Assembly (NCBI GenBank): GCA_002709405.1
Contig: PAQV01000007.1
Coordinates: 1-64,000, forward strand
DNA: 64,000 nt
Reading direction: 5' to 3'
Origin: Paracoccaceae bacterium
GTDB taxonomy: Bacteria; Pseudomonadota; Alphaproteobacteria; Rhodobacterales; Rhodobacteraceae
The position numbers were made by a program, and so were the translations under genes. Of this stretch, positions 17,417 through 25,248 are shown piece by piece. The number at the start of each line of letters is the position of its first letter. Position 1 is the first letter of the stretch. The notes beneath the pieces were generated by a model. It saw only the letters and a list, made by a program, of their open reading frames with translations. It was not told the DNA's origin and did no database searches.

Positions 17417-18430
17417 ATGCGCTACGCCCTGGCGTTCACCCTCGGATTGCTGCCGGCCCCGGTTTTTGCCCAGTCAGACTGCGGTCCCGCGCCGGCCCCG
17501 GTCCTGAACCTGGCCTTTGACAGCCGTTATGCGGAGGATGACCCGGACCGGGCCACCCTGGACGAGGCCCGCGAAGCGGCGGCGAAGGCCGCGCTGGATC
17601 CGCTGGACGATTTCGTCCAGGACCTGGCCAATGGGCTGGAGGCCGCCTTGTCCGACGAGGACCCCGCTCAGCGGGCCGATCTTGCGGCATGCCTGTTGTC
17701 GCGGATGGGAGACTGGGCGCGGGCGGATGCGCTGGCCCAACTGGGCACGACAACGGTCGAACTGACGATCGGGTCCCGCCTGGCAGCTTTTGCCATCATG
17801 GCAGGGCAGGCGGCGTCCCTGGCGCCAAGCAGCGCCGATCTGGACGACATCCGCGCCTGGCTGGTGCGGCGCATGGACGAGCAGATGAATTTCTGGGAAA
17901 CCGCTCCCGACCGGGCCAGCCAGAACAACCTGCGTGCCTGGGCGGCCCTTGCGGGGGCGGCGACGGCCGGGCTGGTCGACGATCCGGTCATGCGCGGATG
18001 GGCCGCCTGGTCGATTGCCTACGTGATTTGCAGCGTGGATGAGGACGGCAGCCTGCCGCAGGAAATGCGGCGAGGGAAATATGCCCTGCATTACCAATTA
18101 CATGCCCTGGCGCCCCTGACCACGGCAGCGGTGCTTTTGCGCGCCCAGGGCATCGACCTGGCCGATCGTTGCGACGGCGCCCTGGGACGTTCCGTGCGCT
18201 TCGCCCTGTCGGATCTGGAGGATGGCCAGCGTACGCAGGGCATCACCGGCGAGGTGCAAAGCTACTTTGACGGGTCCGACACGCTCGAGACTTGGCAGCT
18301 GGCCTGGCTGGAATCCTACCTTGTTCTGGATCCTGATCCAGCTATCGACACGTTCGTCAACCCCTTGCGGCCATTGAGTTATTCCAAGCTTGGTGGCAAC
18401 CAGACGCTGATCTTCGGCCACGGCAGATGA
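17417..18430 (+). CDS. algL: AlgL-family alginate lyase homologue lacking catalytic residues
   Basis: A 337-residue exported protein (signal peptide to about FAQ-S20) with the alpha/alpha-barrel pattern of PL5 lyases. Landmarks are DSRYAED, GDWARADALAQL, and the paired segments around residues 168-235. The signature NNHSYW reads NNLRAW (170-175), so the catalytic His is Leu-172. The RALAYHNY block reads YALHYQLH, so the equivalents of Arg-249, His-254 and Tyr-256 of Pseudomonas AlgL are Tyr-222, Gln-227 and His-229. Lyase activity is not expected. In Pseudomonas, AlgL clears misrouted polymer from the periplasm. Here the fold may be kept for binding or assembly. Last gene of the operon, 10 bp after the AlgK-like gene. 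Confidence 0.83.
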   Translation: MRYALAFTLGLLPAPVFAQSDCGPAPAPVLNLAFDSRYAEDDPDRATLDEAREAAAKAALDPLDDFVQDLANGLEAALSDEDPAQRADLAACLLSRMGDWARADALAQLGTTTVELTIGSRLAAFAIMAGQAASLAPSSADLDDIRAWLVRRMDEQMNFWETAPDRASQNNLRAWAALAGAATAGLVDDPVMRGWAAWSIAYVICSVDEDGSLPQEMRRGKYALHYQLHALAPLTTAAVLLRAQGIDLADRCDGALGRSVRFALSDLEDGQRTQGITGEVQSYFDGSDTLETWQLAWLESYLVLDPDPAIDTFVNPLRPLSYSKLGGNQTLIFGHGR

Positions 18431-18566
18431 TGGCTCCGATGGACCGTCTGGCTTCGCCTGCAAGTGGATCGGATGGATTTTAGATATTCGTCACGCGCGA
18501 ATTAGGGATTCGCAAAGAACAATTTCCTATCTTCGCACCAATTGATGCCGAACGAGGGAAAGTCAT

Positions 18567-19748
18567 ATGCGGTTCTCCAACCGGACGTCCAAGAAAGAGA
18601 CACTTCCCGGGGCCATGGCCCTGTCGACTCTGGAAAACGCGATTGATGCGGTTGTGGTGATCGATACATCGAACCGGGTGCTCTTCTTCAACTCCGCCGC
18701 CGAAGAACTTTGGGGGTATCGCCGCGAAGAGGTGCTTGGCCATAACGTGAAAATGCTGGTCCCCCGCGAACACCAGGGGCGGCATGATTCCTACCTGGAT
18801 GCCAACCGCCGGACCGGCAACGACAAGATCGTGGGATCCAGTCGAGATCTGCAGCTTGTCCGCAAGGACGGCACGGAAGTGTCCGTTTCGCTCGCATTGT
18901 CCAAGATGCGCATGGGAAACACTTGGGCCTACGCCGCCTTCGTCCGGAACATCACCCAGGAATATGCCGCCTTGGAAAGCCTGCTGGGACAGGTCAGTTT
19001 CAGTGCGGACAATGTTCTGAGCGGGTGCACAGACCTCTCAGGCGCGGTCAACAAGGTCAGCGAAGGGGCGACAGAGCAGGCCTCTGCCGCTCAGGAAGCC
19101 AGCTCTTCGATGGAGGAGATGACGGCCAACATCCGCCAGAATGCCGAGAACGCCGCCCAGACGGAAAAGATCGCGAACCGGTCGCTTGAACAGGCTCGCG
19201 CTTCGGCCGAAATCGTCCAGGAAGCGGTCGAGGCGATGAAGACCATTGCCGAGAAGATCAACATCATCCAGGAAATCGCCCGCCAAACCGACTTGTTGGC
19301 CCTGAACGCCGCGGTCGAGGCCGCGCGGGCCGGCGCCCATGGGCGCGGTTTCGCGATCGTTGCGGCCGAGGTGCGACGCTTGGCCGAACGCAGCCAGGTC
19401 GCCGCCGATGAGATTGTCGCGCTATCGCGCTCGACGGCGGAAACGTCCGGCAAGGCTGGGGACGAACTGACCTCGCTGGTTCCGGAAATCCAACGCACTG
19501 CTGATCTCGTTCAGGAGATCTCGGCCGCTACCCAGGAACAGCGGATCGGGTCCGAACAGATCAATTCCGCCATCAGCGAGCTGGATCGCGTGATCCAGGC
19601 CAATGCCGCAGCGGCCCAGAAAGCCGCTGGTACCACGACCATGCTGACCGAAAGCGCCGAGACATTGCGAGAACTCATTGACGGCTTTCGGGACGAAGAC
19701 GGAAACCTCGTGCGTACAACCGACGCGTCCGAAGCGCGGGCAGCATAA
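18567..19748 (+). CDS. Soluble PAS-domain methyl-accepting chemotaxis protein
   Basis: 393 residues without membrane helices. A PAS domain covers about 15-125 ([30 protein letters not shown]...GHNVKMLVP). A cytoplasmic signalling domain follows, with the conserved hairpin tip [21 protein letters not shown] near residues 230-250. There is no HAMP domain. PAS receptors of this kind usually sense redox state, oxygen or a bound small ligand inside the cell; the cofactor cannot be read here. The hairpin region is very similar to the membrane receptor encoded at 25249, so both probably join the same CheA/CheW array. Start ATG 18567 follows GAGGGAAAG. It has its own terminator, and its composition is GC-richer than the che operon downstream. 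Confidence 0.93.
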   Translation: MRFSNRTSKKETLPGAMALSTLENAIDAVVVIDTSNRVLFFNSAAEELWGYRREEVLGHNVKMLVPREHQGRHDSYLDANRRTGNDKIVGSSRDLQLVRKDGTEVSVSLALSKMRMGNTWAYAAFVRNITQEYAALESLLGQVSFSADNVLSGCTDLSGAVNKVSEGATEQASAAQEASSSMEEMTANIRQNAENAAQTEKIANRSLEQARASAEIVQEAVEAMKTIAEKINIIQEIARQTDLLALNAAVEAARAGAHGRGFAIVAAEVRRLAERSQVAADEIVALSRSTAETSGKAGDELTSLVPEIQRTADLVQEISAATQEQRIGSEQINSAISELDRVIQANAAAAQKAAGTTTMLTESAETLRELIDGFRDEDGNLVRTTDASEARAA

Positions 19749-19775
19749 GATCAGGCTATCGCCTCATGAGTTTGG

Positions 19776-19803
19776 TCGCCCGGGACTGCCAAGTCCCGGG
19801 CGA
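19776..19803 (+). terminator. Rho-independent-type stem-loop after the PAS receptor gene
   Basis: A perfect 12-bp stem, TCGCCCGGGACT pairing with AGTCCCGGGCGA, closed by the loop GCCA and followed by TTGTCG. The T-run is short, but stem length and position 27 bp after the stop codon support termination. Confidence 0.8.
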
Positions 19804-20251
19804 TTGTCGTTTGCCGGCATAAGACTTGTTGAACTCGGCACACTTTTTCGGAATTCGTCACCTATGTAGGGATGCGAGCTGTAAAATCTACAACCGCTCT
19901 CTCAGACAGGGAACAGGGTCCAGCCAATGCAGCTGGCACCTGCTCCACCAGTGCCAACTTGGCGCGGGTTGATCGAAGAGTGCAGCCCAGGCTAATTTCC
20001 ATGGCCGCTGTGTCCGTGCGGCACCCAGGCCGGTTTGGCAAATCCTCAAACATCAAAGAACTCGGAGACAGCTGCCTGACTGAAGAGTTTCTTAGGTCGA
20101 ATGCGTTGATATTACTAGGACAAAAAGCTTCGGCCAGTTCAAAACTGTCCAGGGAGAAACTTTTTACACTGTCGGGTTAAACAATAATGATTTGCAACCG
20201 TTAATGCGGAAAATTGGGGGGCGAAGGCAGGAACGCCCGAAGATTGCGATG
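19804..20251. other. Intergenic region at the junction to the AT-richer chemotaxis cluster
   Basis: About 450 bp in which base composition drops from the GC-rich context to that of the che cluster. Open frames on both strands (for example 19872-20180 on plus and 19862-20056 on minus) have no ribosome site and no recognisable domain. It may be decayed sequence left by an insertion, but no terminal repeats or transposase motifs were seen. It also holds the downstream flank of the leftward CheZ-like gene. Confidence 0.5.
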
Positions 20252-21940
20252 TCAGAAGAGCATGTCATCAATGTCTTCATCGTCAGTGACAGTCTGAGTA
20301 GAGCCGACGTCGACGTCGACGTCGACGTCCAATCCTGGCACCCCGGCAAAAACCTCGGCGTGAACGATGCGTTCCTCTTCCATCGTGTAGCTCCGCCAAA
20401 TGGTATTTATGATGTCCGTGTCGAGCGCTTCGCCAGTTTTAGCACGCGCATCGAGATGGTCCGCCAAAGCTGTTAATTGCTCTGCGGTCTCATCCACGCG
20501 GTCCATGCTCTTCGTAACTGTATCAACCATGAGCAGCAAAGACCGAGCGCATGCGCTTGATGATTCACGCATAGCGTTTATTTTTGCCAGCCGCTGTTCT
20601 CCAGTTTCAGTCTGCCGATGAAAGCTTTCAATTTCTTCATTAAGTGAGTTTGCGGAAAGAAAAAGATCGTTTTGATGTTCTGAGCTACCTGTTGCGGTTT
20701 TTCGAATTGCGCCCTGCGCATTGTCAACCGCTGTCAAAGTATCTGACGCAATCTGACGCACTTCCTTCGAAAGCACTTTCATGGGGCCGCAAGCGCGGCT
20801 GTAACGATTTGAAACCAGCATGGAATTGAATGATGCAAGCGTCAAGTTCTTGGATGCAAGTTTCAACCCATCAAAGCTTTTCGTCGTCGCCTCCGCCATT
20901 GTCGCTGCATATTCCACCTCTGAACGGGCTGTTTCCACCACGCTCTGTATTGATGACAGTTCACGGGTTACCAAATTAGTTAGGTCTTTCCGAGCAGCCA
21001 AAGCTTTTGAGATGGTGTCAGCCAGATTACCCTCTGAAAAAACCCTGGCCCCGGAATGACCGAGTTCGGCAAGAAGACGGATCGTTTCGCGTACATCAAC
21101 CGAAATCGACGTGACGTCCGTTGCACACCGTCGCGCATGCGCAGCTCCAAGACGAGCAACGTGGCCGTTTGAATGTAAAAGCATCATTTCCAAGTGATCA
21201 AGTCGCTGTGCAAGTCGATCCGAAAACTGCATTGCGGTAATAAAGGATTTTAATTGAGAGTACCCGTCCCTCGTTAGGGCACGGGCTCTCTGGCCTAGAT
21301 CCTGACTAGCTTTAGCTTCAGCCTCATTTAGAATTGAAACCCTTTTTCGAGACGAAGAAAGGCGCAGGGATATATCATCGAGTAGTTTAGAGGCCTTTTT
21401 GCATTTATCAAGCAGTAAGCAGTTTCGCTCCTTTAAGCGAGCAACGTGCTTGAAAACATCTCCGGAAGCGAGTTGTATGTTTTTAGAAGTTTCTCGTAAC
21501 TCTTCTATGAAGCCTTCGAGGTTCTTCAGGCCGAGGGAAGCGACGGTAGTTCCCATAAGAGAAGCAATGGCGTTGAGTATCTGGCCGCAATCATCAATTG
21601 CCGACAGTTCTCCTTCAACTTTGTGTAGCCGATCCTGTGCGGAGGTGCTGGAAAGTATATCCTGATAGCGAGATAGAAAGCACGAAAGTTCAGAAACCGA
21701 TTTCTGCAAGGCTTCAATCGTGTCGTCGCCGTAGTTCCCATTCGCAACGAAATCTGCAAAGGAAATTAGATTTTGGCAAATTTCTGTGTGTAGCTCACGC
21801 ATGCTTCCCATCTCGCTCATAACTACGCCAAAGGCGGAGGTCGAATTTGATGTTAAGTCGCTGGGATAAGCCGGCTTGTTCTCATGTGTGGGTGGGGAAG
21901 GAGGTTTGTCGTCCCGTTTCCTTTGATCAAAAGCCTGCAT
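20252..21940 (-). CDS. Receptor-like coiled-coil protein with CheZ-type phosphatase motif and CheY-binding-like tail
   Basis: 562 residues, soluble and largely alpha-helical, with heptad-rich stretches at about 75-230 and 300-500. Within it, AMQFSDRLAQRLDHL (236-250) matches the CheZ active-site helix AQDFQDLTGQ: Phe-239, Asp-241 and Gln-245 fit the DxxxQ pair that dephosphorylates CheY-P. The last residues, DIDDMLF, resemble the CheZ tail VDDLLDSLGF and the FliM CheY-binding peptide. An acidic linker, VDVDVDVD, precedes the tail. It is divergent from the che operon over a shared 178-bp promoter region. I infer a CheY phosphatase or sink. Plain receptor homology is the main alternative, but the receptor hairpin tip is absent. 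Confidence 0.6.
   Translation of the reverse strand: MQAFDQRKRDDKPPSPPTHENKPAYPSDLTSNSTSAFGVVMSEMGSMRELHTEICQNLISFADFVANGNYGDDTIEALQKSVSELSCFLSRYQDILSSTSAQDRLHKVEGELSAIDDCGQILNAIASLMGTTVASLGLKNLEGFIEELRETSKNIQLASGDVFKHVARLKERNCLLLDKCKKASKLLDDISLRLSSSRKRVSILNEAEAKASQDLGQRARALTRDGYSQLKSFITAMQFSDRLAQRLDHLEMMLLHSNGHVARLGAAHARRCATDVTSISVDVRETIRLLAELGHSGARVFSEGNLADTISKALAARKDLTNLVTRELSSIQSVVETARSEVEYAATMAEATTKSFDGLKLASKNLTLASFNSMLVSNRYSRACGPMKVLSKEVRQIASDTLTAVDNAQGAIRKTATGSSEHQNDLFLSANSLNEEIESFHRQTETGEQRLAKINAMRESSSACARSLLLMVDTVTKSMDRVDETAEQLTALADHLDARAKTGEALDTDIINTIWRSYTMEEERIVHAEVFAGVPGLDVDVDVDVGSTQTVTDDEDIDDMLF
20305..20328. repeat. Tandem hexanucleotide repeat (CGACGT)x4
   Basis: Four perfect copies of a 6-base unit lie inside the leftward gene and encode the alternating Val-Asp linker just ahead of its C-terminal tail. 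The unit is a multiple of three, so slippage would change linker length without shifting frame. Confidence 0.9.
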
Positions 21941-22118
21941 GCGTCATTTTCCCACTCTACCGGATCATTTAGCAGTTAAAGAATGAACAAGCCGTAAAAG
22001 CGCGATCGGTTGTTGTCCAAAATTCTAAATTCAAAGGAACAATCTCTTAAGGTTTTCCGGGAATAGTCCTGGCAGCGCTCCAACCTCGATCACCAATGTC
22101 ATTCGGAAGGGAATCATA
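21941..22118. promoter_or_regulatory. Shared promoter region of the che operon and the CheZ-like gene
   Basis: 178 AT-rich bases separate the two divergent start codons. It must drive both the STAS-cheYAW operon and the CheZ-like gene, so the two are probably co-regulated. I see no unambiguous sigma-28 or sigma-54 promoter. GGAAGG lies about 9 bases before the GTG start of the STAS gene. Confidence 0.55.
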
Positions 22119-22367
22119 GTGAACGACATGTTTTTGACGGGTGACATCGATGTGGCTTCGGCCAGAAAAGTTGCTCAAGACCTGAAGTCTTGGGTGGAGG
22201 ATCTGAAGGGACAGACAGCACCTTCCACACTCGAAGTTGCCGTGACATTTCCCACCCAGATCACTTTGCAACTACTTTTTTCAGCAGCCAAGTCAGCCGA
22301 AGCGACCAATGTAAGGGTCGACTTCGGGCCCAACGCTTCGGTGCTTCTGGGACAAATCGCTTCCTAA
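22119..22367 (+). CDS. Single-domain STAS protein of the chemotaxis operon
   Basis: 82 residues. A short STAS fold is suggested by GDIDVASARKVAQDL at the start and by TFPTQITLQLLFSAAKSAEATNVRV in the middle, which aligns with the TTPGLQLLLAAA segment of MlaB/SpoIIAA-like proteins. The phosphorylatable Ser/Thr site typical of anti-sigma antagonists is not obvious; a Thr is near the expected place. It is the first gene of the che operon, 16 bp before cheY. Small STAS proteins accompany some alphaproteobacterial che operons, where their role is not settled. GTG start with GGAAGG upstream. Confidence 0.72.
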   Translation: MNDMFLTGDIDVASARKVAQDLKSWVEDLKGQTAPSTLEVAVTFPTQITLQLLFSAAKSAEATNVRVDFGPNASVLLGQIAS

Positions 22368-22383
22368 AATAGGATGCCTATCC

Positions 22384-22749
22384 ATGAGTAAGACAATTTT
22401 GACTATCGATGACAGCAAGGCCGTTCGCGACATGGTGTCGTTCACCCTAGAGCCGCAAGGCTATCGAGTGGTCGGCGCGGAAAATGGAGCTGCCGGTCTG
22501 GAACAGCTCCGTTCCGCTAGGCCACATCTAGTCATAACCGACCTCAACATGCCGGTTATGAATGGTTTGGAATTCATCTGTAGAGCTCGTCAGGATGCGG
22601 CGGGAAGCGGAATTCCAATCGTCATGCTGACGACGGAATCAGCTCCTGACATGAAGGCAAAGGGAAAGGCGGCAGGAGCTACAGGGTGGATAAACAAACC
22701 TTTTGATGCCGACAAACTCATTGCGGTGACAAGAAAGCTTTTGGGGTAA
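22384..22749 (+). CDS. cheY: Chemotaxis response regulator CheY
   Basis: A 121-residue stand-alone receiver domain. The acidic pocket is TIDDSKA near the N terminus, the phosphoacceptor Asp is in VITDLNMPVMNG near residue 54, the conserved Thr is in MLTTES, and the Lys is in WINKPFD. No output domain follows, so it acts by binding a target such as the flagellar switch, or by carrying phosphate away from CheA. It lies between the STAS gene and cheA, 5 bp before the latter. No flagellar gene is present in the window. Confidence 0.95.
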   Translation: MSKTILTIDDSKAVRDMVSFTLEPQGYRVVGAENGAAGLEQLRSARPHLVITDLNMPVMNGLEFICRARQDAAGSGIPIVMLTTESAPDMKAKGKAAGATGWINKPFDADKLIAVTRKLLG

Positions 22750-22754
22750 AGCGA

Positions 22755-24749
22755 ATGATTGAGCAAGCCGTTGAAGCCTTTGTCCAAGAAGCACAGGAAA
22801 TTCTGAGCGAGTTGGAAGATCTGACCCTCGGGCTCGAGGAAAGCCGCGATCATCGCACCGTGGATGCTATTTTTCGCGGTTTACATACGATCAAGGGGTC
22901 CGGCGCAATGTTCGGTTACACCGGATTAGCGCGTTTCACCCATCATTTTGAAAATGCTTTTGAGCTGGTTCGTGGTGGAGATTTGTTGGTTGGTCGCGAC
23001 CTTATCGATCTCTCGCTGGCCGCACGAGATCTCATGGGGCGCGTTTTGGCCCTGGGTGGCGACGGCGCTGAAACCGACGAGTTGTTGCAGGCAAGAGAGA
23101 CAACTGAACTGATCGATAGGATCCAAACCTTGACGTTGTCTGGCGCGCCATCCGTGGCAATAGAAGCTGAGCTTGGTATGCAAATGGCTCTCGACCAAGG
23201 GCTCAAGCGCTACTCGATCCGCTTCCGGCCGCTGGAAAGCGCATTGCGCAATGGCATGCGGCCGGACCTTTTGCAAGGCGAATTGTCAGAACTCGGAGAG
23301 TTAAAAACAAAGTTCGACCTTCATGATCTTCCCGAACTCTCTAATTTGGATGCCGGGGCTGCATACATAACTTGGGTGTTTCAACTTGACACCGACAAGG
23401 GGCGGGCGGCGGTCGAAGATGTCTTCATTTTTGCTGATGACGCTGACTTGTCGATAGAAGAAATGGATCCCGCACCAACAGTCGAACAGGTAAAATCCGG
23501 AAGCGAAGGCAAGGGCGGAACGTCTCAGCCAGACTTAAATAATGCTTCACAGGCGTCGCGGTTGGATAGCAAAATGGAAAATATTCGCGTCGCGTCTTCT
23601 CGTCTCGACGACATGATGGACAGTATCGGAGAGTTGGTAATTGCACAGGCTCGCTTGGACGCAGCGGCCGATCGGTTGGGCGATTCTACTCTCGATGCAG
23701 TAGTGGAAGAAGTCGGACGCCTTGTACTGGGCCTACGAGACGCGACCTTGTCCATTCGAATGCTGCCTATAGAAACAGTTTTCGGTAAGTTCCGCCGTGT
23801 TGTCCGCGATTTGTCTCAGGATTTAGGGAAGGACGTTCGCCTCGTCACATCTGGAGGCGAAACCGAAGTGGATAAAAACGTCATTGATCGTATTGGTGAG
23901 CCTTTGGTGCATATGATTCGAAATTCCATTGATCACGGAATCGAGCCTGAGAACGAGCGAGAAGAATCCGGTAAGTCTCGCCAGGGTATTGTGAGGCTTT
24001 CGGCACGCCAAGAAGGCAGTGAGATATTGATTTCAATTGAGGATAATGGCAGTGGTCTGAGGTCCGATGTGATCCGTCGGAAGGCCATCGAGCGGGGACT
24101 TATCGACCAGGAGGCTCAGGTTAGCGAACGCGAATTACATCAGCTAATCTTTGAGCCGGGTTTTTCGACCGCTGAAAGAGTTTCCTCTGTGTCCGGCCGG
24201 GGCGTCGGCATGGACGCAGTGCGTAATACGATAGACAGCCTTGGTGGAAGTATTGATGTAATTTCGAGCGTAGGTAAGGGGACGCGGGTTACGCTACGAT
24301 TGCCTGTAACGATGGCGATCATCGACGGTTTGAGGGTCCGGCTGGGGAAGTCAATTTATGTCATTCCATTGTCTGCCGTCGAGGAGTGCGTCGAAATGGA
24401 TGAAGCGGAAAGCAGCCGAACCAGCGGTCGATCGGTGCTTCAGATCCGTGAACATGTCGTGCCTTATTTGGCGCTTGATCGCATTTTCGGCCTTGAACTT
24501 AGCACGGAGCGCCGGCGGCGCGTTGTGGTTGTCTGTGTCGGTGGCCAACGGATTGGTTTGGTTGTAGATGACATACTCGGCCAGGCTCAAACGGTTATCA
24601 AAAGCTTGAGCCCTTATCATAAGGATCTTCCTGGTTTAGGAGGCGCGACAATTCTAGGTGACGGACGGGTGGCCATCATTATTGATGTAACAACTTTGGT
24701 CCGTTGGGCTGAAACGCGTCACAACAATACATTGAGCAAGGTGGCGTGA
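22755..24749 (+). CDS. cheA: Chemotaxis histidine kinase CheA
   Basis: 664 residues. The P1 phosphotransfer domain has His-44 in GLHTIKGSGAMFG. A less conserved linker runs to about 270 and shows no clear P2 domain. The P3 dimerisation helices lie around 275-335. The P4 ATPase has the N-box MIRNSIDHGIEPE, DNGSGL and GRGVGMDAV. The P5 CheW-like domain runs from about 520. It phosphorylates CheY and CheB in response to the receptors encoded nearby. The absence of a recognisable P2 is unusual relative to E. coli, though common in other phyla. Codon use is AT-richer than the flanking operons. It is tightly spaced to cheY and to cheW (3 bp). Confidence 0.96.
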   Translation: MIEQAVEAFVQEAQEILSELEDLTLGLEESRDHRTVDAIFRGLHTIKGSGAMFGYTGLARFTHHFENAFELVRGGDLLVGRDLIDLSLAARDLMGRVLALGGDGAETDELLQARETTELIDRIQTLTLSGAPSVAIEAELGMQMALDQGLKRYSIRFRPLESALRNGMRPDLLQGELSELGELKTKFDLHDLPELSNLDAGAAYITWVFQLDTDKGRAAVEDVFIFADDADLSIEEMDPAPTVEQVKSGSEGKGGTSQPDLNNASQASRLDSKMENIRVASSRLDDMMDSIGELVIAQARLDAAADRLGDSTLDAVVEEVGRLVLGLRDATLSIRMLPIETVFGKFRRVVRDLSQDLGKDVRLVTSGGETEVDKNVIDRIGEPLVHMIRNSIDHGIEPENEREESGKSRQGIVRLSARQEGSEILISIEDNGSGLRSDVIRRKAIERGLIDQEAQVSERELHQLIFEPGFSTAERVSSVSGRGVGMDAVRNTIDSLGGSIDVISSVGKGTRVTLRLPVTMAIIDGLRVRLGKSIYVIPLSAVEECVEMDEAESSRTSGRSVLQIREHVVPYLALDRIFGLELSTERRRRVVVVCVGGQRIGLVVDDILGQAQTVIKSLSPYHKDLPGLGGATILGDGRVAIIIDVTTLVRWAETRHNNTLSKVA

Positions 24750-24752
24750 AGT

Positions 24753-25229
24753 ATGCCAGGAAATAAGGTTGACCGGGCTGAGGCGATGTTGCTCATCTTC
24801 CGTCTCGAAGGCGAAAGTTTCGGTGTATCCGTCGATACTGTCCATGAAATTTTGGACTTGCAGGATCCCACACCTGTCCCGAATTCCGATCCGTTTGCTT
24901 CGGGATTGATAAACGTTCGTGGGGTTGTTGTTCCGGTGATTGACGTGCGGCGTAGGTTGCGCATGTCTACAGCCGATGCTTTGGACAGTTCCAGAATGAT
25001 AGTGCTAGAACACAGCGTGGACGGGGTTGCGACTAAAATTGCTTTTTGGGCTGATGCTGTTGAAACCGTGATCGAAGCCGATTTGAAGGCATTGGAGCAG
25101 GTTCCGGATCTTGGCGCGAGTTGGCCGCAGGTTTATCTGCGTGGAGCAATAAGGCGCGATGGCGAGCTCGTAATCCTGCTCGATACGGAAACGCTCTTTG
25201 ATCCAATTCCGCACGATCACGCGGCCTGA
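24753..25229 (+). CDS. cheW: Chemotaxis coupling protein CheW (first copy)
   Basis: 158 residues forming one CheW domain. [52 protein letters not shown] and LIVLDTETLF-like strands are typical. It links receptors to CheA at the base of the array. The start is 3 bp after the cheA stop and the next gene, a receptor, follows after 19 bp. A second CheW is encoded after the receptor. The two share only moderate identity, so they may favour different receptors. Confidence 0.95.
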   Translation: MPGNKVDRAEAMLLIFRLEGESFGVSVDTVHEILDLQDPTPVPNSDPFASGLINVRGVVVPVIDVRRRLRMSTADALDSSRMIVLEHSVDGVATKIAFWADAVETVIEADLKALEQVPDLGASWPQVYLRGAIRRDGELVILLDTETLFDPIPHDHAA

Positions 25230-25248
25230 GCAAAACCGGAGTGCGGTT

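Noticed and set aside
19872-20180. Possible small gene or transposase remnant between the PAS receptor and the CheZ-like gene
   Set aside because: No ribosome site, no recognisable domain in any frame, and no terminal inverted repeats; kept only as an unexplained intergenic stretch.
20252-21940. Considered as an ordinary methyl-accepting chemotaxis receptor
   Set aside because: It lacks the receptor hairpin tip ([17 protein letters not shown]-like) present in both true receptors of the window; coiled-coil character alone is not enough.
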